22,780 nucleotides of DNA from UBA685 sp049889495 (GTDB lineage Bacteria > Pseudomonadota > Alphaproteobacteria > Puniceispirillales > Puniceispirillaceae), in NCBI GenBank assembly GCA_049889495.1, contig JBMHDH010000018.1, positions 1-22,780 of the forward strand. The letters are read 5' to 3'. The notes beneath the pieces are model-generated. The model did not search any database. It saw nothing but the letters and a program-made list of their open reading frames with translations, and was not told the DNA's origin. Positions 1 to 7,116 of this stretch are shown here, piece after piece (the stretch's first letter is position 1; the number at the start of each line of letters is the position of its first letter). A program made the translations under genes and the position numbers.

Positions 1-194
1 CATTAAAATTACTTTTAATATATGATTCATTGGATTCGTTTTGAGCGATTATATTTTTGCAGAGAACGATTAAAATCTCCTCGGCCTCGCTGCCCACGAA
101 TCCCTTCCAAATTATTCAATTGTCAAAAAGCGCTGCAAGCCCCAAATCACCTGACTTTTACTTGCGCCTCAAAAGCGGTCCCGCTCCAGAGGTG
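1..194 (-). other. rRNA operon leader (5' of 16S gene, which lies off the left edge)
   Basis: Read on the minus strand, this stretch begins just after a strong promoter and runs out of the left edge with no open reading frame. It contains a boxA-like element, GCGCTTTTTGACA (121-133), followed by TTGAATAA and then a segment reading GAAGGGATTCGTGGGCAG. This matches the style of alphaproteobacterial 16S leaders (a GCTNTTTGACA element followed by a GGGAT-GTGGGCGG-like block). The end at base 1 reads TTTTAATG, as often seen just before the 16S sequence. BoxA is the known Nus-factor antitermination signal of rRNA transcripts. No 16S sequence is visible in the window, so the rRNA identity is inferred from the leader pattern and the promoter. 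Confidence 0.7.
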
Positions 195-200
195 AGGCGT

Positions 201-229
201 GTTATAGGACCACACTCCCACACTGTCAA
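201..229 (-). promoter_or_regulatory. Strong sigma-70 promoter, probable rrn P1
   Basis: On the minus strand a perfect -35 TTGACA (224-229) is separated by exactly 17 bases from a -10 TATAAC (201-206). The sequence upstream (about 230-262) is rich in A/T runs and resembles an UP element. The discriminator after the -10 is G/C-rich (ACGCCTC), typical of stringently controlled stable-RNA promoters. Predicted start is near base 194. A 7-bp inverted repeat (CGCCTCA/TGAGGCG, 165-171 and 193-199) overlaps the start region. Its position beside a boxA-containing leader supports an rRNA operon promoter. Confidence 0.75.
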
Positions 230-273
230 ACACTAAAATCAGTTTTTTAGAAAAAAATTATCTGAACAAAGTT

Positions 274-320
274 TTTTGTCATCTCGAGGGGTATTTAAAA
301 CCCACTTTCAGATGACAAAA
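274..320 (+). repeat. 11-bp inverted repeat with nested small stem
   Basis: The arms TTTTGTCATCT (274-284) and AGATGACAAAA (310-320) are perfect reverse complements, enclosing 25 bases. Within that loop GGGT (288-291 region) and ACCC can form a second small stem around an A/T-rich loop. It lies immediately before an intrinsic terminator on the plus strand. Function unknown: it could be the body of a small RNA or a remnant of a leader. Confidence 0.6.
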
Positions 321-321
321 T

Positions 322-342
322 GGCAGATTTTCTGCCTTTTTT
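322..342 (+). terminator. Intrinsic terminator without an obvious gene in front
   Basis: GGCAGA (322-327), a TTT loop and TCTGCC (331-336) form a perfect 6-bp stem, followed directly by six T residues (337-342), the classic rho-independent layout. No plus-strand coding sequence precedes it, because the bases to the left are the promoter and leader of the opposite strand. It would therefore terminate either a short non-coding transcript or stray antisense transcription near the rRNA promoter. Confidence 0.65.
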
Positions 343-673
343 CAGATATCTGATTATCATGTATCCGATGTGTTATCCGATATGTTATGTGGCGCCAGCA
401 TAGCAGCCAGCAATAACAAGCCAGAATATCAGATTACCAAAGAATCAGATAAGGATCAAGCCTCTTGATATCTCCTGTGACAGACCTTGTTCGTCATGCT
501 TGTGATGCTGACAATCTGGCAATCAGAAAAAACCCACATCATTCGCTGTTTTTTTATTTGACCCTCTCCCTATCATCAGGCGAATATAAGGCCGTTATAA
601 ATAAGTACGCGTTATGTGACATCCGTCATGATGAGCGTTTTGATTAAATACCTATTGGGCATATGGGGCTGGC
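343..673. other. Intergenic region, no convincing gene
   Basis: This gap precedes the M23 peptidase gene. It holds a 12-bp tandem duplication (TATCCGATGTGT at 362-373, TATCCGATATGT at 374-385) and several ATCAGAT words. A 60-codon TTG-initiated frame (465-647) has no ribosome binding site or recognisable composition and is not called. No well-spaced -35/-10 pair for the peptidase gene could be identified. An ATCTGGCAATC word at 514-524 also occurs twice in the start of the next gene. Confidence 0.5.
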
Positions 674-2116
674 ATGCACGGCTTAAAGACATTGGTGACT
701 TTACATAGATATCTGGCAATCGGACATAGATATCTGGCAATCGGCCTATGCGGCGCCTTTCTTCAATCTGCCTTCAGCCTGCCCATCCAAGCCGCTGTGC
801 CTGAAGATGATTTAATTAATGAGGTTGGTGAGCTTTTAAATTATGAGCCAGTGCCGTTAAAGCGCCCTGATCCTGCTTTGGTGTATGGCGGCCTTGAAGT
901 GGATATTGCCACACCTTTGCCGCGCCCCACACCAGAAGAAGCCTTTGGCACATCGACGGCAACTGTCATCGACATGCTTGCCAGAGAAACAAGCACCAGA
1001 GCCATATCAGAAGCAACCTTTGCATTAAAAAGTGGTGAGACCTTATCAAAGGTTATGAAGCGGGCTGGCTTTGATGCTCGTCAGGCTGCCAATGTGATCT
1101 TGTTAATGAGTCAAAAAGTGAATGTGCGCCGCTTGCAAATTGGCATGACATTTACCGTGGCTTATGATTCGGACAAGATGCCTGTTGGGGTGCATTTTAA
1201 AGATAAGGCCAATTTTGATCATTATATGTTATTAGACGCTGAGGCATCATGGCTTGCGCTTCGCACATTACGCCCTGTTCAAAAATATCTGGTCTATGCC
1301 AGCGGCACCATCGAAGGCACTATCTATGATGCGGTCGGCGAACAAAATGTGCCTTTTTCTGCCCTTGATGAATTTGTCCGCGTCCTTGGCTTTTCAGTCG
1401 ATTTCCAACGCGAGGTCAGAAATGGTGATGCGTTTGAATTATTATATGAACGCCGAATTGATAAATTAACAGGTAAAGATCTAGGGTCTGGTAAATTGCA
1501 TTATGCTGGTTTGCGGTTATCTGGCGATACTTTGAGCTTTTTCAGATATGAGTCATCCGACAATATCGTGGGATGGTATGACAGAGATGGCGGATCTGCT
1601 GTGCGGTCCTTGATGCGCACACCCATTAATGGCGCAAAATTATCATCCAAATATGGCATGAGACGCCATCCCATCCTTGGGTATAATGCGATGCATCGCG
1701 GTGTAGATTTCAGAGCACCAAAAGGCACACCAATTTTGGCAGCTGGATCAGGCGTTGTGCAAAAATCAGGTTGGTTCGGTAATTATGGCCGCTATATCCG
1801 CATCCGTCATACAGGACGTTATGATACGGCCTATGCCCACATGACACGTATCGCAGATGGCATCACACCAGGGGCTCGGGTTAAACAAGGTCAGGTTATT
1901 GGTTATGTGGGATCAACTGGCAGATCAACAGGTCCGCATTTGCATTACGAGATTTTGGTCAATAATAAGCAAGTGAACCCACTGACCGTAAAATTGCCAT
2001 CTGGCGAATCAGTGCCGCCAGACGAATTAGACGCATTCCGTAACGTTGTCGAAAAAGTAGAAAATGAAGTGGCAAGCCGCGGTTATAACCTATTTGCCGC
2101 AAATGATGCCCAATAA
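674..2116 (+). CDS. Secreted M23-family peptidoglycan metallopeptidase
   Basis: This 480-residue protein probably cleaves peptidoglycan cross-bridges or stem peptides in the periplasm. The N-terminus has a hydrophobic signal segment ending near residue 40 (SLPIQA). Residues about 113-170 resemble the LysM/OapA-like region found ahead of M23 domains in Gram-negative proteins. The C-terminal LytM/M23 domain spans about 325-445, with Zn-ligand motif HRGVD (H341, D345), the AHM histidine H389 and the HLH motif (H422, H424). All expected metal and catalytic residues are present, so it is likely an active enzyme and not a degenerate EnvC/NlpD-type activator. The start is the only upstream ATG before the signal segment, and its Shine-Dalgarno is weak. 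A 21-bp tandem duplication doubles HRYLAIG inside the signal region. A CAAGCG/CGCTTG hairpin (2118-2134) follows the stop codon but lacks a T-run. Confidence 0.92.
   Translation: MHGLKTLVTLHRYLAIGHRYLAIGLCGAFLQSAFSLPIQAAVPEDDLINEVGELLNYEPVPLKRPDPALVYGGLEVDIATPLPRPTPEEAFGTSTATVIDMLARETSTRAISEATFALKSGETLSKVMKRAGFDARQAANVILLMSQKVNVRRLQIGMTFTVAYDSDKMPVGVHFKDKANFDHYMLLDAEASWLALRTLRPVQKYLVYASGTIEGTIYDAVGEQNVPFSALDEFVRVLGFSVDFQREVRNGDAFELLYERRIDKLTGKDLGSGKLHYAGLRLSGDTLSFFRYESSDNIVGWYDRDGGSAVRSLMRTPINGAKLSSKYGMRRHPILGYNAMHRGVDFRAPKGTPILAAGSGVVQKSGWFGNYGRYIRIRHTGRYDTAYAHMTRIADGITPGARVKQGQVIGYVGSTGRSTGPHLHYEILVNNKQVNPLTVKLPSGESVPPDELDAFRNVVEKVENEVASRGYNLFAANDAQ
703..744 (+). repeat. 21-bp tandem duplication inside the signal-peptide region
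   Basis: Two adjacent, essentially identical 21-base units (703-723 and 724-744) encode HRYLAIG twice at residues 11-24 of the M23 peptidase. Because 21 is a multiple of three the reading frame is preserved. The consequence is a longer n/h-region of the signal sequence. Confidence 0.95.
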
Positions 2117-2191
2117 CCAAGCGCCCATCGCTTGCCTCGCCATCATCTTTGCGATTGCCCCTTACCACTTCACAACAGGGACATAGGGATT

Positions 2192-2977
2192 ATGAGTTTC
2201 ATCATTGATAAAATCATCACCTACCCTGTAAAAGGGCTGGCAGGCATCACGCATAATACAGCGATGGTCACAAAAAACCAGCTATTGCCAGGTGACAGAG
2301 CCTATGCCATCACATCAGGCACAGCGGCAAGTCATGAAAGCGCATCTGATCAATGGCTGAAAAAAGCGCATTTCTTGCAAATGATGGCAGATGATGTGTT
2401 GGCACGTTTCGATCTTGCCTTTGATGCGGTCAAAGCCCAGCTGACATTAACTTTGGATCATAAGGTAATCTTTGATGGTTGTTTAAATGATCCAAAGCAT
2501 GCGGCGCGCTTTTGTGATATCATTGCCTCTTATGTGGCTTGGCCAGATGAGACAACGCCCCCTCGGCTATTCCATAGAAATGAAGGCGGGCTAACTGATA
2601 CCAAAGCACCCTTTATTTCTTTTGGAAATCAGGCATCCATTGCGGATTTTGCCAATCGTGAAGGGCTGACCAATGATGATCGGCGTTTTCGGCTGAATGT
2701 TATGATGACGGGCGGCATGACAGGCGGCGGCCAGCCTATGGAAGAGTTGGCCTTAATTGGGAAAAAAGCAAAAATTGGTAGCGCTGTTTTTGCGTTTGAA
2801 GAGCCTGTTGGGAGATGCGCTGCGATTGAACTTGACCCCGAATCAGCCAAGCGAACCAAAGGGCTAGTGCAACGTCTTGAAACCCATTATGGCACAAATG
2901 ATATGGGCATTTTTGCAACGGCCATCACAGATGGCACTTTCCAAATTGGTGATCAGCTCGAGATCATAGAAGATTAG
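2192..2977 (+). CDS. MOSC-domain protein (MOSC N-terminal barrel plus MOSC)
   Basis: A 261-residue cytoplasmic protein. The N-terminus (IIDKIITYPVKGLAG) matches the MOSC N-terminal beta-barrel domain, which usually begins with a YPVKG motif. The MOSC domain occupies roughly residues 140-255 and includes RFRLNVMMTGG and the conserved cysteine in VGRCAAIELDP (C209). MOSC proteins relate to the molybdenum-cofactor sulfurase C-terminus and are thought to bind or transfer sulfur or Moco. Some (YcbX, mARC) reduce N-hydroxylated compounds. The specific substrate here cannot be told. I chose the ATG at 2192, preceded by AGGGA/TAGGG, over a TTG at 2132, because the family begins just at this point. 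No molybdenum genes are adjacent. Confidence 0.87.
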   Translation: MSFIIDKIITYPVKGLAGITHNTAMVTKNQLLPGDRAYAITSGTAASHESASDQWLKKAHFLQMMADDVLARFDLAFDAVKAQLTLTLDHKVIFDGCLNDPKHAARFCDIIASYVAWPDETTPPRLFHRNEGGLTDTKAPFISFGNQASIADFANREGLTNDDRRFRLNVMMTGGMTGGGQPMEELALIGKKAKIGSAVFAFEEPVGRCAAIELDPESAKRTKGLVQRLETHYGTNDMGIFATAITDGTFQIGDQLEIIED

Positions 2978-3019
2978 CCTATCGGCAAAATCGCCAGAAA
3001 TTCACAAAGGCGCGCACAA

Positions 3020-3053
3020 GGCAAACCTTTGACCAAGGCAAATCTCTGACAAA
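3020..3053. repeat. Degenerate 17-bp tandem duplication
   Basis: GGCAAACCTTTGACCAA (3020-3036) is followed directly by GGCAAATCTCTGACAAA (3037-3053), with 14 of 17 positions identical. It lies in the gap between the convergent MOSC and DUF4167 genes. A weak AAGCTGT/ACAGCTT hairpin (3056-3078) overlaps the DUF4167 stop codon. Confidence 0.7.
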
Positions 3054-3064
3054 GCAAGCTGTGG

Positions 3065-3622
3065 TTAGGCAACAGCTTCTTTTACGTCACCATCTGAATC
3101 TGTATCTGCATCATCAGCTTCACCCTTCACAGATTCAGACTCTGCCAATGCGGCATCTTGTTGATCTTTATGATCAGGCGAATCACTTGTTTCTGCTGTA
3201 TGTTCTGGTGCATTTTGAGTGCCAGCATCATCTGCTGACTGTTCGCCAGATGCCTCTTCATTTTTGCTGCCACGTCTATTGCCACGATGACCAGCCTCGC
3301 CCCCTTCGCCATTGTTACGAGCCTCTTGATGGCGTGCGTCATTTTGCCGCTTTTGCTCAGCATTGGCCAAGATCGATTGCTGAATACGGTAATAATGATC
3401 AGCAAATTGGCTATTGGCTTCAAAAAGCACACGATCACCTGATGATTGGGCATCATGAGCAAGCGCGGTGTATTTTTCAAACAGCTGTTGCGCATTTCCT
3501 CTGACGCGGCCTTCTGGGCCGTTGGAATCAAAAGTGGTGTTGCGGTTAAAGCTATTTTGAGAAGAGTTGCCCTGACGACGGCCACGGCCGCGTGAGCGCT
3601 TCGAATTCTGATTTTGTTTCAT
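3065..3622 (-). CDS. DUF4167 family protein, basic N-terminus and acidic C-terminus
   Basis: This 185-residue protein matches the alphaproteobacterial DUF4167 family, whose members start with a short Arg/Lys-rich stretch followed by a motif like SNGPEGRVRGNAQQLFEKY and DAQSSGD. Here the basic stretch KRSRGRGRR is at residues 8-16 and the conserved domain spans about 30-90, ending in FADHYYRIQQSI. The rest is low complexity, Gln/Asn/Gly-rich and then strongly acidic (Asp/Glu-rich to the end). The function is unknown. The basic head suggests nucleic-acid or ribosome contact, which is inference. I start at the ATG at 3622 because homologues begin at this MKQ/MRQ-like point; an in-frame upstream extension to 3670 is less likely. 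Its place downstream of prmC is the usual one for this family. Confidence 0.85.
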   Translation of the reverse strand: MKQNQNSKRSRGRGRRQGNSSQNSFNRNTTFDSNGPEGRVRGNAQQLFEKYTALAHDAQSSGDRVLFEANSQFADHYYRIQQSILANAEQKRQNDARHQEARNNGEGGEAGHRGNRRGSKNEEASGEQSADDAGTQNAPEHTAETSDSPDHKDQQDAALAESESVKGEADDADTDSDGDVKEAVA

Positions 3623-3699
3623 AATAATCCGTTTATTAAAGCCGCTATTTTGCGACGCAGTATCAATCAAGGTTTCATCTAACGGAGAAAAGGTGCCTC

Positions 3700-3737
3700 A
3701 TTATATCTTCTATTCTATTAGAAGAAGTGCTGAGCAC
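3700..3737 (-). promoter_or_regulatory. Possible DUF4167 promoter with embedded inverted repeat
   Basis: A perfect -10 TATAAT (3700-3705, minus strand) lies 78 bases upstream of the chosen DUF4167 start. No good -35 is visible at normal spacing. Immediately upstream of the -10 sits a perfect 7-bp inverted repeat, TCTTCTA/TAGAAGA (3706-3712 and 3719-3725), and then a short GTGC/GCAC palindrome (3727-3737). A repeat between -35 and -10 is where a repressor or activator might bind. Transcription from the prmC operon may also reach this gene. Confidence 0.35.
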
Positions 3738-3786
3738 GTTGTAACCATATCCCCAACTACGACTTGGGAGCAAGGAAAAAAGCACC

Positions 3787-4740
3787 CTAAATCATAAATT
3801 TTAAACATCTTATGATTTGCCCAAGGTCTTTATACTGACCATCACATCTTAGGCCTGCTGCTTTGCCAAGACCAATAACATCGTCTTCTTGGCCCCTTCC
3901 AATCTCTAGAAACAACGCGCCGCCTTCTGCCAGAAGAGCGGGGATCAACGGCAAAAGCTGACGATAGGCATCAAGCCCATCCGCGCCTGCAAATAAGGCG
4001 CGATGGGGATCATGTTGCGCAACCTCAATCGATAAGGCATCTAAGTCTGTGACTTTGATATAAGGGGGATTTGAAAAAATCACATCAAATGGCCCTTTAT
4101 AGGACGGTTCTATCGCCGCAGCATCACAGGATAACGCGCTATCCCAATCAGACACACAGAATTGTGTTTTTTGTGAGAGGCCAAGCTGGGTAGCATTCTG
4201 CCTTGCCATGGCCACCGCTTGATCACTGATATCAAGACCAAGACCGATGCTGGCATCAAGATTGGCCAAAAAAGACAATAACAAACATCCTGTACCTGTG
4301 CCGAAATCAACAACGCGGCATGGCTGATCTGCCTGCCAGTCTCGCTGATTGGCAAAAGATAAAGCTTGTTCGACCAGAATTTCTGAATCAGCCCTTGGGT
4401 CAAGCGTATGATCATTTAGCTGGAAAGACAGAGAAAAAAATTCTCGGTTCCCCCGCATCCGACTAATCGGCATACCAGCATTTCGTTTGGCAACTAGATG
4501 AGAGATATGTTCTGCAATAGCAGGCGTAATGGTGATCTGATGATGCATCAAGATGCGATGCTCTATCCCCAATGCCATTTGGCAAATCAGATTTGCTTCA
4601 GAACGCGGATCAGCAATGCCATCACGCGATACCGCTTTGGCAATTCGGGTTAAGATCTCTCTGGCATCTGTTGCCTCATGCAACGGTAATTCCAAATCTG
4701 AAATAGGCTGTGATGATGCAAAAGATTTAGGATCTGCCAA
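3787..4740 (-). CDS. prmC: Peptide chain release factor glutamine methyltransferase PrmC (HemK)
   Basis: PrmC methylates the glutamine of the GGQ motif in release factors, using S-adenosylmethionine. The 317-residue protein has the N-terminal substrate-contact helix region with RGNREFFSLSF (96-106), the SAM-binding motif VVDFGTGTGC (143-152) and the catalytic NPPY (224-227) that grips the target glutamine. It is slightly longer than typical (about 280-300) because of an N-terminal extension. The start is a TTG that directly abuts the prfA stop codon (TAA then TTG). No ATG occurs until residue 55, inside the domain, and a GAGGG about ten bases upstream can serve as ribosome binding site. prfA, whose product is its substrate, is immediately upstream in the same operon, suggesting translational coupling. 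Confidence 0.95.
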   Translation of the reverse strand: MADPKSFASSQPISDLELPLHEATDAREILTRIAKAVSRDGIADPRSEANLICQMALGIEHRILMHHQITITPAIAEHISHLVAKRNAGMPISRMRGNREFFSLSFQLNDHTLDPRADSEILVEQALSFANQRDWQADQPCRVVDFGTGTGCLLLSFLANLDASIGLGLDISDQAVAMARQNATQLGLSQKTQFCVSDWDSALSCDAAAIEPSYKGPFDVIFSNPPYIKVTDLDALSIEVAQHDPHRALFAGADGLDAYRQLLPLIPALLAEGGALFLEIGRGQEDDVIGLGKAAGLRCDGQYKDLGQIIRCLKFMI

Positions 4741-5820
4741 TTATGCCATGCCCTCAGCCAAGCGTGCGGCCTGATCTTCAGATGCCAGCGCGTCAATCAC
4801 TTCATCAATCGCTTCGCCTGCTAGAATCTTATCTAATTTATACAAGGTTAAGTTAATTCTGTGATCTGTGACACGCCCTTGCGGGAAATTATAAGTGCGA
4901 ATGCGTTCGGATCTGTCACCAGACCCGACTTGGCCTTTGCGAGATGCCGCGCGTTCTGCTTCTTGTTTGGCACGTTCCGCATCATAAATGCGCGCCCGTA
5001 AGATTTTCATCGCTTTCGCTCTGTTCTTATGCTGTGATTTTTCATCTTGCTGAGACACCACAATCCCTGTTGGCAAATGCGTAATACGCACAGCGGAATC
5101 TGTTGTGTTCACAGATTGCCCGCCAGGGCCAGAGGCGCGAAACACATCAATGCGCAAATCCGCCTCATTCAATTCGATATCGACATCTTCAACCTCTGGC
5201 AACACAGCAACCGTTGCCGCAGACGTATGAATGCGCCCGCCTGTTTCTGTTTCAGGGACACGTTGTACACGATGCACACCAGATTCGAATTTCAGACGCG
5301 CAAAGACATCTTGGCCAGTGATGGTTGCCGCAGCTTCTTTATAGCCGCCAATGCCTGTTTCAGATACTTCCATAACCTCAAAACGCCAGCCATAGCGTGA
5401 AGCCATACGTTGATACATGCCAAATAAATCGCCTGCAAATAACGCAGCTTCATCACCGCCCGTACCAGCACGCACTTCTAAAATCGCGTTACGAGAATCA
5501 TCAGCGTCTTTTGGCAATAGCAACAATTTCAGCTTATGTTCTTCCTCTGGAATTTGCGGGCCTAGCTCATCAATTTCAAGCTGTGCCATGTCCTGTAATT
5601 CTTTATCTTCATCGCCATCTTCCAGCATCGCCTTGGCATCTGATAACGCTTGATAGAGACCACGCACAACGTCGATTTGTTCTGCCACAGGGCGCACTTC
5701 GGATAATTCGCGAGATAATTTTGTTAATTCATCAGGTGATAAATCTGCTGATTGCGCCAATCTGTCTTCAATTTCTTGGCGGCGCGCCAGCACCTTATCC
5801 ATATTTGTTTCAAGTGACAT
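4741..5820 (-). CDS. prfA: Peptide chain release factor 1 (RF1)
   Basis: RF1 recognises UAA and UAG stop codons on the ribosome and triggers peptidyl-tRNA hydrolysis. The 359-residue length is standard. The P-x-T codon-recognition motif (PET, 189-191, within RVQRVPETETGGRIHTSA) identifies RF1 and not RF2. The catalytic GGQ lies at 233-235 (SGPGGQSVNTTDSAVR). The glutamine there is the target of PrmC, encoded directly downstream. The ATG is six bases after the hisS stop, so translation is probably coupled to the upstream gene. No unusual features such as an RF2-type programmed frameshift are present. Confidence 0.98.
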   Translation of the reverse strand: MSLETNMDKVLARRQEIEDRLAQSADLSPDELTKLSRELSEVRPVAEQIDVVRGLYQALSDAKAMLEDGDEDKELQDMAQLEIDELGPQIPEEEHKLKLLLLPKDADDSRNAILEVRAGTGGDEAALFAGDLFGMYQRMASRYGWRFEVMEVSETGIGGYKEAAATITGQDVFARLKFESGVHRVQRVPETETGGRIHTSAATVAVLPEVEDVDIELNEADLRIDVFRASGPGGQSVNTTDSAVRITHLPTGIVVSQQDEKSQHKNRAKAMKILRARIYDAERAKQEAERAASRKGQVGSGDRSERIRTYNFPQGRVTDHRINLTLYKLDKILAGEAIDEVIDALASEDQAARLAEGMA

Positions 5821-5826
5821 GTTTGA

Positions 5827-7092
5827 TTATTGCTTTCCTGTTTCTTCCGCAAGACCCGACATAAGCGCATCACCAACAGCGCCAATAGCAATTGTCTTTG
5901 CCTCCCCTGTTGCGAGGTTTTTATATTGCACTGCCCCGTCAGCAAATTCATCGCTTCCCATCAAAACCGCAAATCTGGCGCCAACCTTATCAGCGCGTTT
6001 TAATTTTTTACCGATATTGCCTGTAAATGGCACATCAACAGACAACCCCTTGCGGCGCAAATCATTGGCAAGCGCCATCCCATCTGCTTGCAATTCCGCA
6101 TCCATGATCACAAGCGCCACATCAGATGATGGCAAATCTGGCGCATCAATTAACAAAGATAACCGCTCAATTCCAGCGGCAAACCCAACCGCTGGCAAAG
6201 GCGGGCCCCCTAGCATTTCAGACAAGCCATCATAACGGCCACCGCCAAGCACTGTGCCTTGTGCACCAAGGTCATTGGTGATGAATTCAAAGGCGGTATG
6301 ACAATAATAATCAAGACCGCGAACCAAAAGCGGGTCTGCCACGAATGAGACGCCTGATTTCACCAACGCATCACAAAGCAAATCATAATGCGCACGTGAC
6401 GCATCATTTAAATAAGAGGATAATAACGGCGCATCTGCGACAATGGCTTTATCACCTTCATCTTTAGAATCCAAAATCCGCAAAGGATTTAACGAAAGGC
6501 GTCTTTGGCTATCTTCGCTCAAACTGTCTTTATAGCCTGTTAGATAGTCAACCAATGCGCCACGATAGGCCGCGCGGCTCTCGCCATCGCCAAGCGAATT
6601 TAAATGCAAAGTACAAGAAGATAACACACCAAGCGCATCAAGCAATTGCGCACCGCATGAGATCACTTCAACATCTGCCAAAGCAGAAGAGGGACCAATT
6701 AATTCCACCCCGATTTGATGAAATTGCCGCATGCGGCCTTTTTGCGGGCGCTCATAGCGAAACATGGGTCCTGCATAGATATATTTTTGCGGCAAAGTTT
6801 GCGTTAAGCCATTTGAGAGGATCGCGCGCATCACAGAGGCTGTGTTTTCAGGGCGCAAGGTTAAATTTGTGCCCCCTCTATCTTTGAATGTATAGGTTTC
6901 TTTGGACACCACATCAGAGGCATCCCCAAGCGGGCGTGCAAAAACTTCGGTAAATTCAAATAACGGCGTTGCCATATCTTGAAAACCAAATCGCTGACCC
7001 ACTTTTTTGGCAGTATCAATCACATGATTTTGCCGCGCCTTATCGGCTGGCAATAAATCGGAAGTTCCTCTTACAGGTTGTAGTATCTGCAT
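5827..7092 (-). CDS. hisS: Histidyl-tRNA synthetase
   Basis: This class II aminoacyl-tRNA synthetase charges tRNA-His. At 421 residues it is normal for bacterial HisRS. Visible signatures are the N-terminal PVRGTSDLLP, motif 2 FRYERPQKGRMRQFHQIGVE (111-130), the HisA histidine-binding motif LVRGLDYYCHTAFEF (256-270), and VLGGGRYDGL followed by GFAAGIERL (motif 3). The C-terminal anticodon-binding domain follows and ends near the stop. It is co-directional with ispG upstream (24-base gap) and prfA downstream (6-base gap). The ispG-hisS adjacency is widely conserved, including in Escherichia coli. Confidence 0.98.
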   Translation of the reverse strand: MQILQPVRGTSDLLPADKARQNHVIDTAKKVGQRFGFQDMATPLFEFTEVFARPLGDASDVVSKETYTFKDRGGTNLTLRPENTASVMRAILSNGLTQTLPQKYIYAGPMFRYERPQKGRMRQFHQIGVELIGPSSALADVEVISCGAQLLDALGVLSSCTLHLNSLGDGESRAAYRGALVDYLTGYKDSLSEDSQRRLSLNPLRILDSKDEGDKAIVADAPLLSSYLNDASRAHYDLLCDALVKSGVSFVADPLLVRGLDYYCHTAFEFITNDLGAQGTVLGGGRYDGLSEMLGGPPLPAVGFAAGIERLSLLIDAPDLPSSDVALVIMDAELQADGMALANDLRRKGLSVDVPFTGNIGKKLKRADKVGARFAVLMGSDEFADGAVQYKNLATGEAKTIAIGAVGDALMSGLAEETGKQ

Positions 7093-7116
7093 CGTTTGTG
7101 TCTTCTTTTTGCTTTA

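Noticed and set aside
558..590. Promoter for the M23 peptidase gene (TTGACC ... TATAAG)
   Set aside because: The spacer is 21 bases, too long for a sigma-70 promoter; no better pair was found nearby.
465..647. 60-codon open frame on the plus strand before the M23 peptidase gene
   Set aside because: TTG start, no ribosome binding site, composition unlike neighbouring proteins and no recognisable domain; more likely a chance frame in intergenic DNA.
3061..3504. 147-codon plus-strand frame opposite the DUF4167 gene
   Set aside because: It is His/Gln/Leu-rich, as expected from reading the opposite strand of an Asp/Gln-rich low-complexity gene; the minus-strand product matches a known family.
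3730..3786. Terminator after prmC (CCCAA/TTGGG hairpin near 3751-3768)
   Set aside because: The stem is only five base pairs and no T-run follows on the minus strand.
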